Source: CBDBJK01 sp965206395 (lineage in GTDB: Bacteria; Chloroflexota; Dehalococcoidia; Lucifugimonadales; CATOSD01). From it: a DNA stretch of 50,121 nt. Shown here piece after piece: positions 34,116 through 44,225 of the stretch. The position numbers and the translations under genes were made by a program. The notes beneath the pieces are model-generated. The model made no database searches and was not told where the DNA came from. It saw nothing but the letters and a program-made list of their open reading frames with translations. How positions within the stretch are numbered: the first letter of the stretch is position 1; every line of letters starts with the position of its first letter. The stretch is from NCBI GenBank assembly GCA_965206395.1, contig CBDBJK010000006.1, forward strand, positions 1 to 50,121, in the 5' to 3' direction.

Positions 34116-34295
34116 GGCTGGATGGAGAGAACAGTTTCTGTTGTCAAGTATCAGGGTTACCGTAGAGCGTTTTCTTACCTGATGTTTACCATTTATCCCA
34201 TTCATTTTCACCAAATAGTCCCCTGTTTAGTCTATGCCTCTGGGCTAAAATCATAATTAGATTCACATCAAAACGGTACGAATGATGGGTGTTTA

Positions 34296-35540
34296 ATGGC
34301 TAGCAATATCCTTTCTCACGGTCTGCGACGACGTGCGATTATACCTCTGATAATCGCGGCGGCGATAGTAATTTTCCTTGTATTTACAGGTCTATCATCA
34401 ACTCCATTGCGCGCTGTGGGCCGATCGTCGATTCCCGGGGTAAGCAAGGTTTCCGCGAAGCTTGGCGACTATGAGTTCCCCTGGACGAAACCTAATATCG
34501 ATTGGGCATCAGCATCGCCTGAGAGCCTGGGGATGGATGGCTCAAAGCTCAAAGCGTTGATAGAGAATCTTTCCGAAATAAATACCGAGGCTTTCCTTGT
34601 CGTTAAAAGCGACCGCATTGTGTCAGAGTTGTATAGAAACGGTCTGAGCGCAAACAAAACATTCTCTATTTCTGCTCTAGCTAAGGCAACCACGGGCAGT
34701 GTGGCGCTCATGGTAGCAGTCAACGATGGCCGAATCAGCCTGGATGACCCCGCCTGGAAATACATTCCAGACTGGGAGGAAGATATACAAAGATCCAAAA
34801 TAACTATAGGCCAACTGGGTTCGCATACATCCGGGCTTGATAACGTGAAATTTCGGGACGACGTAACTCCCGAATGGAAGCACAACTATTACAAAATACG
34901 TGAGGTCCGATTTTCCATGGCACTCAATGATGTGCCCGTAATTATTGATCCAGGCACTCGCTATTCCTACAGCGGCGTAGGATACTACGCCCTTGCGTAC
35001 GCTATTGCCAAAAGCCTGCAGGACGCGCCAGAGCCGGACATTTTCACGCTTCTAGAGACTCGAATCATAGAGCCACTGGGAATCCCCGATGAAGCATGGA
35101 GGCTGAGCTACGGGGAACATTATGAAATGGATGGTTTGAAGCTCTATGCCGCTGGAAGTGGAACTAGGTACACTTCGCGGGCAGTTGCAACGATGGGGCA
35201 ATTTATACTAAACAACGGTGAATGGAATGGCCGGCAATTGATAAGGCCGGAAGTCATCAAGGAATTTCTTGCGCATGACAGCTCTGGAGAGGAACCCAGC
35301 ACGTTAGTTGCAAGTATTGGCTGGAAAACAAATGTCGATGGGCGCTTTGCTTCTCTTCCGTCCGATGCCATCTGAGGTCACGGGACCGGCGACCAGATAC
35401 TCTTGATCGTTCCAAGTCTAGACCTCGTCCTCGTGCGCTTAGGCGGCTCTCTTGCAGATGACCCTGTCAGCAACGACTCAGCCAGCACACAAGAGTTAGA
35501 GGATTACCTATTTAGTCCGCTTATGGAGGCTAATAATTAA
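34296..35540 (+). pseudogene. Serine hydrolase (beta-lactamase/PBP-like) with a Trp-to-stop mutation
   Basis: The frame has an N-terminal membrane helix (AIIPLIIAAAIVIFLVFTGL) and a class C beta-lactamase-like domain: FSISALAKATTGSV near the nucleophile, QLGSHTSGLDN, YSYSGVGYYALAYAIAKSL and EPLGIPDEAW. At 35373-35375 a TGA interrupts SLPSDAI*GHGTGDQILLIV; the frame then runs on to LVRLGGSLADDP and a TAA at 35540. Relatives have Trp before GHG, so TGG has become TGA. The SxxK motif is unusual (S-A-L-A-K). Esterase, D-aminopeptidase or lactamase activity cannot be told apart. Confidence 0.75.
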
Positions 35541-35815
35541 GCTCGCGGCCTCTGATTGCGAGATATAAGGCGACGAAGGTATTCACCCAACATTCCCTCA
35601 GTGCTCCTGAACGTAGGCTGCTCCCCTGCCCGCCTGCTACTCCTTCACACATCCGACAGCTTCACGGCAACGCCGTAGTCCCAAACGGATCTTGTGACCA
35701 TATTTGACTTGCCCACAACCCCCTTCTCCATGCTATGCTCTACACAGAGCCAATGACGCTCTAGTCCTACCTTTCCATTCAAAGCCCCTCCAGCCGTTGC
35801 TGGCGTGAGCACAGT

Positions 35816-36928
35816 ATGAAGTTCAAGCAGCGCCCCCTGTTTATTTGCATTGCAATCCTGATGACCGTCATCCTCGAGTTAGGATGCGCTAGCACACCTC
35901 CGCCGCCATATCCACCTAGCGATCTTATGACCGGCATATCATTCAAATGGTTCACTCACCAGCAGCTAGCACCAGGCAGCGACAACTGGGCGATTACCTG
36001 GGCTGACGACGGCAATCAGTACGCGACATTCGGGGATGGAGGCGGTTTCAGCGGAACAAACCGCGAGGGACGTGTGAGCCTTGGATTCGCACGCGTGGAA
36101 GGCCCGCCGGACGACTACGAGGGCTTCAACGTCTGGGGAGGCCGCAACGCCGAAAACCCGGCGCAGTTCGAAGGCAAATCGTATGGAATCGTGTCCATAG
36201 ATTCCACGCTGTATATGTGGCGGTGCGGAGGCAGATCAGACGAAACCGCTTACGACTTCCAGCAGCTTTATCTGTCGACAGACCATAGTGCGACCTGGGA
36301 GCCTGTGGGAATCGAGTTAACCAAGGACTCATTTCCGGCCTCAGAGGGGTTCTTCTGCCCTACCTTCCTGCAGTTCGGCAAAGACTATGAAGGCGCGAGG
36401 GATGATTTCGTCTATATGTACGCCCCGGAGATCAAGACCAATAAATGGGACGTTCAAAAGCCGGGAGAGATAACACTGATGAGGTCCACCATAACAGGGC
36501 TGACCGATTTCGCAAGTTACCAATACTTCGCAGGAACCATAGCGGATGGAACTCCAATCTGGACATCGGACATCGAGGCGCGCAAGCCTGTTTTCGAAGA
36601 TGCGGACAACGGGGTAATGCGAACCAGTGTCAACTACAACTCCGGGCTAGGCAGGTACTTTCTGGTCACCGAGCACACGAAAAGGTCAGGATCCTCAGGC
36701 GGGGGAAATATTGGAATATACGAAGCGCCTGAACCCTGGGGGCCTTGGAAAACTGTGTTCTTTGAACTTGGTTGGGCGCCGCATCTGAACGGAAAGGGTT
36801 CCTTCTTCTGGCTTTTCTCGAACAAGTGGGCAAGCGCGGACGGAAGACGTTTCGTTATGTTATTCAACACCAACGACCAGTGGAACTCGGTTGAAGGCGA
36901 ATTTGCTATCCGCTCTGACACAAAGTAA
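35816..36928 (+). CDS. Secreted lipoprotein-like propeller protein
   Basis: A 370-residue exported protein. The hydrophobic N-terminus (PLFICIAILMTVILELGCAS) ends in an imperfect lipobox with Cys24, followed by a Pro-rich linker. The body has repeated Trp/Asp/Gly-rich strands (NWAITWADDGNQYATFGDGG, LYMWRCGG, TDHSATWEPVG, GIYEAPEPWGPW, FFWLFSNKW), as in beta-propeller glycoside-hydrolase or sialidase-like folds and DUF4185-type proteins. No catalytic set is identified. It stands alone and ends at a strong terminator. Confidence 0.7.
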   Translation: MKFKQRPLFICIAILMTVILELGCASTPPPPYPPSDLMTGISFKWFTHQQLAPGSDNWAITWADDGNQYATFGDGGGFSGTNREGRVSLGFARVEGPPDDYEGFNVWGGRNAENPAQFEGKSYGIVSIDSTLYMWRCGGRSDETAYDFQQLYLSTDHSATWEPVGIELTKDSFPASEGFFCPTFLQFGKDYEGARDDFVYMYAPEIKTNKWDVQKPGEITLMRSTITGLTDFASYQYFAGTIADGTPIWTSDIEARKPVFEDADNGVMRTSVNYNSGLGRYFLVTEHTKRSGSSGGGNIGIYEAPEPWGPWKTVFFELGWAPHLNGKGSFFWLFSNKWASADGRRFVMLFNTNDQWNSVEGEFAIRSDTK

Positions 36929-36967
36929 AAACGCACCCCCTGCTTGGAATCGGCAGGGGGTGCGTTT
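36929..36967. terminator. Bidirectional intrinsic terminator
   Basis: AACGCACCCCCTGC... pairs perfectly with GCAGGGGGTGCGTTT (13-15 bp stem, 9-nt loop). A-rich on the left and TTTAATTAA on the right, so it can serve both the lipoprotein gene (+) and treT (-). Confidence 0.85.
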
Positions 36968-36999
36968 AATTAAGGTCGGTTCATCTATTTATGCGCGGC

Positions 37000-38334
37000 T
37001 TAGTTGCTGTCGCCTGCAACAAATCCGGGCACCGTCGCGCCTTGAGTATCGGTTGGAATGCCGTCCGACGCCGGAGCGGTTTCAGTGCTCGCCACCATCT
37101 CACCAATTACGGAAAGGTAGTCTCCCAGTATGCGAGGAGTCAGGAATTTCTGGCGAACGGACTCCCTGGCGGCGTCGCCAATCTGACGCGCCTGTTTCGG
37201 GTTCCTGATCAGGTGAAGCATTCTCTGGGCGCACTCTTCGACAGAATCAACCAGATAGCCGGTGCGACCATCTTCGATCTGGGTGCGAATGCCGCCACAG
37301 TTGCCTCCGATGACCGGCGTGCCCTTCCACATGGCCTCCGTGACTGTCAAGCCAAAGCCCTCGCGCAGCGACTTCTGAATGATAACGTCGGCACCCTTCT
37401 GCACAATGCCCACCTCTGGCTGCCCCACCTGAGCAGGATCAGAGTAGAGGTGAATGTCGGGGTCGTCTCCGGTGTACTTCTTGACTGCATCAAGGACATC
37501 AAAGGCTTCGGGGTCGTCTTTCGCCTCGATTACGCCCAACATCGCCAGTTGAACTTCAGGTATTTCATTTTTGACGATCCTATAAGCATCAATTACACCC
37601 CAAGGATCCTTCCAGAAATCGAACCGCGACACCTGTGAAAGAAGAGGACGGCTTGTATGAATTCCAAGCCGGGAAAGCGTTTGTTTGATGGTCTCAGCGT
37701 CCGCCTCTACATTCTTGGGAAGCAAAGGGTCAATGGCCGGGGGTATTATCCGCACGCGGCTGTCGTCAATTCCCGGAACGACATATTGAGGCAGTGAGAA
37801 AACTGCGCGCCCCGCCTTTTGCATGAAAGGCAAAAGCTGCTGGATAACCTGCTGGTTTGGCAAAGTGGTGTCAATATGACATATCCAAATCACCTTCGCC
37901 TCTGGCGGCAAGAATGCAGTCAAAGGAAGTGTCTGAGGATCATGCAACACCCATACGTCGGGTGAGATTCCTTTGGCCTTAATCTCCTCTGCCACACGCC
38001 TGTTATGATCGACATAGCGATTCAACTCATCGTCCGACAAAGTGCCTTCCGCTCCCTGGAGCAGGTTGTGAAGGCGTTTGGTGATTTCGAAGAACTCAGG
38101 ATTTCCTTCAATGACCATCCACTCGGTGTCAGGCCCAGAGTCGCTCATCATGGGTACCATGCTTTTTAGTATTTCAGCAACTCCCCCACCAACAGCCGTG
38201 GAGTTGACATGAATCACTCGCGCGTTTTTTAGGGATTTTCCGAGTGTGAAGACCTTATTCATCTGATCTGACAGCGCAATCGCTGTGTAATCGTCGAGCC
38301 TCTTGGAGGCTGTTTTCACGAAATCAAATGCCAC
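37000..38334 (-). CDS. treT: Trehalose synthase-type GT4 glycosyltransferase
   Basis: A 444-residue GT-B enzyme; AAGGAG lies seven bases before the GTG start. The N-terminal donor-fold signature HVNSTAVGGGVAEIL is the mark of TreT-like proteins, followed by HDPQTLPL, WICHIDTTLPNQ and IPPAIDPLLPKN. In the C-terminal domain are SQVSRFDFWKDPWGVIDAYR and the retaining GT4 E-x7-E site SLREGFGLTVTEAMWKGTPV. TreT makes trehalose from NDP-glucose and glucose, for osmotic or desiccation protection; a glucosylglycerate or similar product is an alternative. Monocistronic by its spacing. Confidence 0.88.
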   Translation of the reverse strand: MAFDFVKTASKRLDDYTAIALSDQMNKVFTLGKSLKNARVIHVNSTAVGGGVAEILKSMVPMMSDSGPDTEWMVIEGNPEFFEITKRLHNLLQGAEGTLSDDELNRYVDHNRRVAEEIKAKGISPDVWVLHDPQTLPLTAFLPPEAKVIWICHIDTTLPNQQVIQQLLPFMQKAGRAVFSLPQYVVPGIDDSRVRIIPPAIDPLLPKNVEADAETIKQTLSRLGIHTSRPLLSQVSRFDFWKDPWGVIDAYRIVKNEIPEVQLAMLGVIEAKDDPEAFDVLDAVKKYTGDDPDIHLYSDPAQVGQPEVGIVQKGADVIIQKSLREGFGLTVTEAMWKGTPVIGGNCGGIRTQIEDGRTGYLVDSVEECAQRMLHLIRNPKQARQIGDAARESVRQKFLTPRILGDYLSVIGEMVASTETAPASDGIPTDTQGATVPGFVAGDSN

Positions 38335-38856
38335 TCTACTACTCCTTAGATGATCATTCTGAACGATTTGTATATATAGACTTTAACAGTCCAAAGACAG
38401 AGTAGGCCAGCCAGTAAATACATGAGTATCAACGCCTTGTAATACTTCTTAACCTAACTCCATCTAAAAGGAAACATGCGCTATCAATTAAGAAATTGAT
38501 AACCTGTAATTCACATTATTCAGGCGTGTTCAAAGCTTAACAGTTGAAAGGGGGAATCTGAGGGAATATTTGGTCACTTATTGGGTAATTATGGTGACAA
38601 AACATGAACCGCGGGGAAGAGGAGCTTAACGACCAGGAATAACCTTTTTTCCTGTCCAAAGGTAGGAAGCTAGTGTCTGAAGCGGCTTCTAGTCGTTTAG
38701 TGTATCGAAGATGGCCAGCAATTCACTGATGATCGGTTGAATGTAAGGTCTGCAATTGGACTAATAAACCCACTGGGCTAACGCCACGCATCCTGGGTAC
38801 TCCACTACGTTGAGCCGTTGATGCATTGCGTTAGGAAATAATGCCCTGAATTAATT
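38335..38856. other. Gene-free, AT-rich stretch
   Basis: About 520 bases with frequent stops in all frames. No RNA gene or strong hairpin was recognised. Composition falls towards that of the AT-rich PAP2 gene that follows. Confidence 0.5.
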
Positions 38857-39537
38857 TCACCCCCCAGTTACCATATTCCTACTGCTATTAAACAAATCGG
38901 CGATCTGATAAGTCAAAAGGAAAAATAAGGGATAAAAGAGACTAGGCCTCGAATAGGACCAGTCTGTGACGGATCGTATGTTTATGCTCTTAACAAGGAA
39001 GATGTTTCCAAGTAGAGCAACAGTCATTCCGATAATTGCTCCTGCAATAATGTCAGTTGGGTAATGGAATCCTAGGTATAATCGTGGAAAAATAATGATC
39101 AATACAGTAAAGGAAAGTGCAAATGCACCTAAGCGCTTCGATATAAAAAATAGACCAGTTGATAGGGCAATAAATAAAACAGCATGGTCACTTGGGAATG
39201 AACTCAAGCCACCTAGCGTAGTCGGCGGGCTTCCAAGTGGAAGTAAAAAGTTTAGGCTTTCCACTTCTAGCGGCTTGAGGCGGAATGGTAGAATTAATGC
39301 CAAAGCTCGTGACAATATTGTCGCGACAACGCAACTAAATAGAGTCAACATTATGTGTTCACGGATGTATGATTGATGTTTTTCACTCTTGAACCATGCC
39401 CACCAAATAATGATTACTAGAACGCCCCCTTTTAACAAACGATTGCCTGCTAACAACGTAATGAAATTGTCAAAAAACCACGAATGCTGAGAAGCCTGGT
39501 TTACATAAGTTATTATGTTATAATCAAAGAAATTCAT
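38857..39537 (-). CDS. PAP2 family membrane phosphatase
   Basis: A 226-residue polytopic protein. The phosphatase motifs are PFRLKP (degenerate first motif), SSFPSDHAVL (second motif with catalytic His) and PRLYLGFHYPTD (third, with Arg, His and Asp). Such enzymes dephosphorylate phosphatidic acid or undecaprenyl diphosphate on the outer face. Base composition is markedly AT-richer than the flanking genes (for example the start region TTATGTTATAATCAAAG), suggesting acquisition from another lineage. Adjacent to a solo IS end. Confidence 0.87.
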   Translation of the reverse strand: MNFFDYNIITYVNQASQHSWFFDNFITLLAGNRLLKGGVLVIIIWWAWFKSEKHQSYIREHIMLTLFSCVVATILSRALALILPFRLKPLEVESLNFLLPLGSPPTTLGGLSSFPSDHAVLFIALSTGLFFISKRLGAFALSFTVLIIIFPRLYLGFHYPTDIIAGAIIGMTVALLGNIFLVKSINIRSVTDWSYSRPSLFYPLFFLLTYQIADLFNSSRNMVTGG

Positions 39538-39653
39538 ACTTTCTCTTCAACTCTGCCTTACGCCTAACTGATGGACTTATTGATTCATAGGCAAACATCT
39601 ATGGCGATTTGATGTGTAGGCGTGGATATACCAAACAGAAGTATGAGAGTTTA

Positions 39654-39788
39654 CTAGGTTGTGTTGACATTTGGTGGATAATGAATAGATGTCAACGATT
39701 GAATTAGGCAATGACCAATGGTCGAAAGTCCTCGAATTCCTACACTCATGTCCAGACCTCTACGTTGGAGGAGAGGTCGATCGCAGGG
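39654..39788 (+). mobile_element. Solo end of the IS427-like element
   Basis: Starts CTAGGTTGTGTTGACATTTG, the terminal repeat of the element at 11450-12285, and continues with the 5' part of its orfA (ATTGAATTAGGCAATGACCA, then the CAGACCTCTACGTTGGAG segment) before similarity stops. A diverged, truncated copy. Confidence 0.8.
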
Positions 39789-39925
39789 GATCAGTATCTC
39801 AATGACAGGTCGGGGAGACCTCCAGGCACAGGCCTATTCTTTGTAGAGAAACCGCTGTACCGACGTCGTACCAAAGGGGGTAAGGCAGCTATCAAGGTGT
39901 CAGCGATGGGACGCTGTGTTCCCAG

Positions 39926-41479
39926 TCACTTGTTTACGTTAAGCAAGATGAGCCTGTGTTCGCCAGGGCGAAGACCGAATACTCCTATGGCGAGGCGTTG
40001 CTCCGGCGCGGCTTTAACGATAGTCACGAATCCTTTCGGCTCTAATAAGACGTTTTCACTGCCCCTGCTGTCAACATACACGCCCTCGTCGTCTTCATCC
40101 ACGACGAGATAGGTCACTTTGTCCCAACTGCCGACGATCAGACCCGGATCCAGACCTAGGTTGCCAGCCCATTCGATCCCAGAGGAACCCTTGCCATCAA
40201 GAATCCATATAGGATGATCTGTTCTGCGTTCCTTGACACTATAGGTGCCTTCGTAAGGATAACCGTAGTTGGCTCCCCGCTTGATCTGCAAAACCTCTTC
40301 CATGCGCCAGTCACGCGCAGTTAATCCATTATTGTCAACGCCATAGATCCGACCTTTCTCGTCCATGGTAATTCCGTATACATTGCGCAGCCCACTTGCG
40401 AAGGGTTCGAGCGAAGAACCGTCTGGCTCAAATGAAATGATCGTCCCTATCAGGTCAAGATTCGGCCTTTCGATTGATTCCAATATCTCAGGTAAATCAT
40501 CCTCATGCGCCATGACCAGGAGGTCAAGATTCCCTATAGCCACATACAGTCGCTTATCTGGCCCCACGACGATCCCATTCACAGCATGGTCTCCTGTCGA
40601 GACCGGAAGGTCGGTGACAATCGACCTTCTATTCTGTAGCGTCCCATCTTGCGATATATCAAAGGCAATCACGCCTCCACGTGTCGATTCCAATATCTGA
40701 ATCTGGGAATCGCGCACTGACATCCCTGGCAGCTTTGCGCACCTGATACCTGCGAAAGCCCCGGCCGCCTGTGCATCAGAGCAATCAAATGGCCCTTGTT
40801 CGGTTACATATAATGTATCGTCAAGTATCGCTAATCCGTGCGGATATGAGATCTCCTCGGCTACAGTCTCCAGCACAAGTTCGCCCTCTGTTTGTCTCGG
40901 CAGCTCAAACCTCGCTATCTGTCCCTCTCCAAAGGCTATATAGCCGTCGTATTCCCCTCTGAAAACAAGTGCCGTGGGCGCCTTAGGTAAAACATATACT
41001 GCTTCGGTTTCCGCTGTGATTTCGTCTTTGGGTTCGTTGGGCTGAAGCCGAAAGCCTAAACCAATCATCACGATTATCGAGATGCCCAATAAAAGCAACC
41101 TGGTCAAATCGGGTATCCACTTGAGATTCGAGTTGCCCCGTGTAAAGGTTTCATAGCCGCGTCTGACAATAAAATGGGATATGTCTACTAGACGGCTTGA
41201 GACCAAATCTCCCATAGCGACAGCCAAGAAAATTACAGCCCCAGTAGCTGCTATCGCTTTAAGTCCATCGGCTGAACGTCCTATTGAGTCAATAGAATCG
41301 TCAAAAAAGAGAACTATAAGCAGGATTATCAAGGCTATTCCGGCAACTGCCGGGACAACCAGCGCGACACCGATCCTAAGCCCGTCTTTACTCGCCCTTA
41401 TGGAGCTTGCCAGAACAAAAGCGCCATACGCATATGCAAAGATCAGAAGTATGTCCAGTTTTGTCTGCGATATATCCAT
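39926..41479 (-). CDS. Membrane-anchored sugar/aldose dehydrogenase-like propeller protein
   Basis: A 517-residue protein with two parts. The first ~150 residues have about four membrane helices (LLIFAYAYGAFVLASS, ALVVPAVAGIALIILLIVLF, AIAATGAVIFLAVAMG, LLLLGISIIVMIGLGF). The rest is a glucose/sorbosone dehydrogenase-type beta-propeller: PHGLAILDDTLYVTEQG, DHAVNGIVVGPDKRLYVAIG, LRNVYGITMDEKGRIYGVDN and IKRGANYGYPYEGTY. These domains often use PQQ outside the cytoplasm. The membrane-helix fusion is unusual; cofactor binding is inferred from family resemblance. Confidence 0.8.
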   Translation of the reverse strand: MDISQTKLDILLIFAYAYGAFVLASSIRASKDGLRIGVALVVPAVAGIALIILLIVLFFDDSIDSIGRSADGLKAIAATGAVIFLAVAMGDLVSSRLVDISHFIVRRGYETFTRGNSNLKWIPDLTRLLLLGISIIVMIGLGFRLQPNEPKDEITAETEAVYVLPKAPTALVFRGEYDGYIAFGEGQIARFELPRQTEGELVLETVAEEISYPHGLAILDDTLYVTEQGPFDCSDAQAAGAFAGIRCAKLPGMSVRDSQIQILESTRGGVIAFDISQDGTLQNRRSIVTDLPVSTGDHAVNGIVVGPDKRLYVAIGNLDLLVMAHEDDLPEILESIERPNLDLIGTIISFEPDGSSLEPFASGLRNVYGITMDEKGRIYGVDNNGLTARDWRMEEVLQIKRGANYGYPYEGTYSVKERRTDHPIWILDGKGSSGIEWAGNLGLDPGLIVGSWDKVTYLVVDEDDEGVYVDSRGSENVLLEPKGFVTIVKAAPEQRLAIGVFGLRPGEHRLILLNVNK

Positions 41480-41627
41480 AATTGCTTTCTTCGCTATTCG
41501 TGACGCTGATCAATCCTGGCGTCATCGCAAGCCAGCGTCAAACAATTCTTACGGAATCCAATAGCTCCGAAAGTCAACATACCACAACATCTTTGCTGTT
41601 GGCATAGGCATAATCAGGCGCACTTAG

Positions 41628-41663
41628 AAGGAAAAGAAAAGGGGCCGGTATAACTACCAGCCC
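41628..41663 (-). terminator. Intrinsic terminator of the glycan cluster
   Basis: On the minus strand GGGCTGGTA-GTTA-TACCGGCCC forms a stem with one mismatch, followed by CTTTTCTTTTCC. It lies about 55 nt after the stop of the membrane-protein gene. Confidence 0.7.
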
Positions 41664-41718
41664 TTCGTGGCTTCTATAACTTTCGCCTTATTCTAGGCGC
41701 GCGCAGATGTCTGTATGC

Positions 41719-42738
41719 TCATAGTGATGGCGATGCTTGATTATCCGCGTTCAATAGCTCGCCCTCATGTGCATGAAGTATCTGCCGTCGGTCGAACCAG
41801 ACGTAGTGAAGCGCCCACGGCAACGCAATCAAGGTTAGCAGAACTCTAGTAATCAGGCTGACAAGTATTGCCTCTGAGGGCGCGACTCCTACCAGTGCAA
41901 AAAGTCCTACGTATAACCCTTCCTGAACGCCTATGCCATCGAAAGAAATTGGCAGCCTTATTGCCAGTATGATCAAGGGTATAATCGCAAGAAGCTCAAG
42001 AGTAGAGACCTCGATTCCAAGCGCTCGGAACAGCAGGAAGTTTGTCGCTACCGGGACGAGTTGCTCTAGGAACGTTAGCCCGAATACCCTTCCCACAGTA
42101 GGCAGATGATTCCTATATTCGTAAGACAGCTCATAGACGCGGTACAGCTTTGCCGCAAATGAGAACAACGTTAGTCTGCCTACAAGCCTGTTCAGCCGCA
42201 ATCTCACCGATGGGTGCAGAGTCCCCATAAGGCCCAGAACGAATACTCCTCCCACGCCAAGGGCCAGCCAGATTCCTTGAGCATATGGCAGCCTGTCTTT
42301 CAGGAGGTAAGAGGCCAGACCCAGGCTGATCGAGGCTAAGATCAGCAATGCTATCAGTCCAAGCGCCCTCTCCACGATTATGGATGCCAGCACATGCCTG
42401 GTGTTCGCCTTGAATCGCGATACTGCGTAGAGCCTGAAAACGTCGCCCCCGACTGTTGAAGGCAAAAGTATACCGGCAAGGGAGGACATCGAGTACATCT
42501 GTGTCGCGCTCAGTAATGGCACTTTGATTTTATGCACCCTCAAAAGAGGCAGCCACTTGTACGCCATAAGCGCGCGATCAAGCTGGGCCAGCACGACAAA
42601 CGCGATTAGATACCAGGGGTTGACGCCGAGCGCTACCCTTGCGGCTTCGCGAAGATCAACGAAGTAGATCACCAGTGCCAGCACGCCCATGCTGAACACC
42701 AGCTTCAACATAAGGCCGCCGTACTTCAAGTTTGGCAA
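41719..42738 (-). CDS. Lysylphosphatidylglycerol synthase TM-like protein (UPF0104)
   Basis: A 339-residue polytopic protein with about eight or nine helices. The family motifs are LLPSTVGGDVFRLYAVSR in the middle and SFDGIGVQEGLYVGLFAL towards the end. Such proteins sit in glycolipid and polysaccharide clusters and resemble the flippase half of MprF without its transferase domain; activity is not settled. It starts 46 nt after the stop of the interrupted asnB, in the same direction. The start is uncertain: TTG 42738 or ATG 42711. Confidence 0.82.
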   Translation of the reverse strand: MPNLKYGGLMLKLVFSMGVLALVIYFVDLREAARVALGVNPWYLIAFVVLAQLDRALMAYKWLPLLRVHKIKVPLLSATQMYSMSSLAGILLPSTVGGDVFRLYAVSRFKANTRHVLASIIVERALGLIALLILASISLGLASYLLKDRLPYAQGIWLALGVGGVFVLGLMGTLHPSVRLRLNRLVGRLTLFSFAAKLYRVYELSYEYRNHLPTVGRVFGLTFLEQLVPVATNFLLFRALGIEVSTLELLAIIPLIILAIRLPISFDGIGVQEGLYVGLFALVGVAPSEAILVSLITRVLLTLIALPWALHYVWFDRRQILHAHEGELLNADNQASPSL

Positions 42739-42975
42739 GGTTATCTTGTTCAGGGTAATTCTGTCCTTAATTTCGATAACTAGATCAGCCTACCAGCGCC
42801 CCGGCGTCCATGCCAGTTGGTTCCTCAGACAACTCCAACCCCTCAATGGTCATCCGATACCAGACCTCAGCGTTGTAGAGCAGCCACAAGCGATTGCCAT
42901 GGTCAACTTTCCTGCCGAGATGCTCCCCCAGCAACACGTTAACAGGCTCCTGAGTGAGATAACCATCGCGTACTA

Positions 42976-44225
42976 GTGGTCCAACATCATTGAAATGAAT
43001 ACCATGATAGTCATTGTTCCTCTTGGGGGTTCAATCGTAACGTTGAACCGAGGAGGAACCATGATGTCTACCAAGAAGTACCGTATCAGACTGACTACCG
43101 ACGAACAACAGGAACTCAACGCCTTGGTCTCACGCGGTCGGGCTGCGGCGTACAAACAGACCCATGCGCGCATTCTGCTGATGAGCGATGAGTCACGCTC
43201 GGACGGGGGAATGAAGGACGCGGACATCACCAGCGCGCTCGGTGTGGGACAGTCAACGGTCGAGCGAATACGCAAGCGCTGTGTGGAGGAGGGGGTCGAG
43301 TCTGCGCTGAATCGCAAAAAGCAACTGCGTCGGCGTCAAAAGAGACTGGACGGCGAAGGTGAAGCACGGTTGATAGCGATGGCCTGCGGGGAACCGCCGG
43401 AGGGGCGTGCCAGTTGGACCCTGAAGCTGTTGGCTGACCAGTTGGTCGAGTGTGAGATAGTCGGGACCATTAGCACCGAGACGGTTCGCCAGGCGCTTAA
43501 AAAAAAACGAACTGAAGCCGTGGCTGAAGCAGAGTTGGTGCATCCCGCCCGGTCAGAGCGCGGAGTTTGTGTGCGCGATGGAAGACGTGATGGAAGACGT
43601 GACTGGAGGTCTACCAACGGCCGTACGATGGGAATGAGGTTCTGGTGTGCATGGATGAGACGAGCAAACAGCAAGTCAAGGAGACGCGAGTGCCGCGTCC
43701 CGCAGCGCCCGGCTTATCGGCGGCATACGACTACGAATACGAGCGCAATGGAGTGAGCAGCCTGTTCATGCTGTTTGCACCGTTGGACGGATGGCGCCGA
43801 GTCGAGGTCAGAGAGCGTCGCACGAAGGTGGACTGGGCGCATGTGATAAAGAAACTGGTCGACGAGGACTACCCTGACAGAGACCGGATCGTGCTGGTAA
43901 TGGACAATCTCAACACTCACAAGCTGTCCTCGCTATACGAGGCATTCGAGCCTGCTGAGGCGAGGCGTATAGCTGAGCGACTGGAGATACACTACACTCC
44001 CAAACACGGGAGTTGGTTGAATATGGCGGAGATAGAGATCGGTGTGCTGGCTCGACAGTGCCTGGACCGACGGATTGCCAATCAAGACATCCTGCGCGGC
44101 GAGGTCAATGCTTGGCAGAATCAACGCAACCGGGATGTGATACGAGTGGATTGGCGCTTCACTACCGAGGATGCGCGCATCAAGCTAAAGTCACTCTACC
44201 CATCAATACAAAAACGTTGAACCAC
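42976..44225 (+). mobile_element. IS630 family element, copy 3, inside asnB
   Basis: A 1250-bp copy with TA on both sides (42974-42975, 44226-44227). Apart from one added base and a T-to-C change it matches copy 1, including the 12-bp duplication. Confidence 0.93.
43061..44220 (+). pseudogene. IS630 transposase, copy 3, frameshifted
   Basis: Same orfA, A9 junction (43499-43507) and orfB as copy 1. An extra G near 43601 (GACGTGACTGG instead of GACGTACTGG), just after the 12-bp duplication, shifts the frame before the DDE core, so this copy is probably dependent on another for movement. The rest of orfB from CMDETSKQQ is intact. Confidence 0.8.

Noticed and set aside
4851..35375. TGA decoded as Trp
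   Set aside because: Two broken genes have TGA where Trp is plausible, but intact genes here use TGA as a stop and the ISL3 relic has TGA where Arg is expected; ordinary decay explains it.
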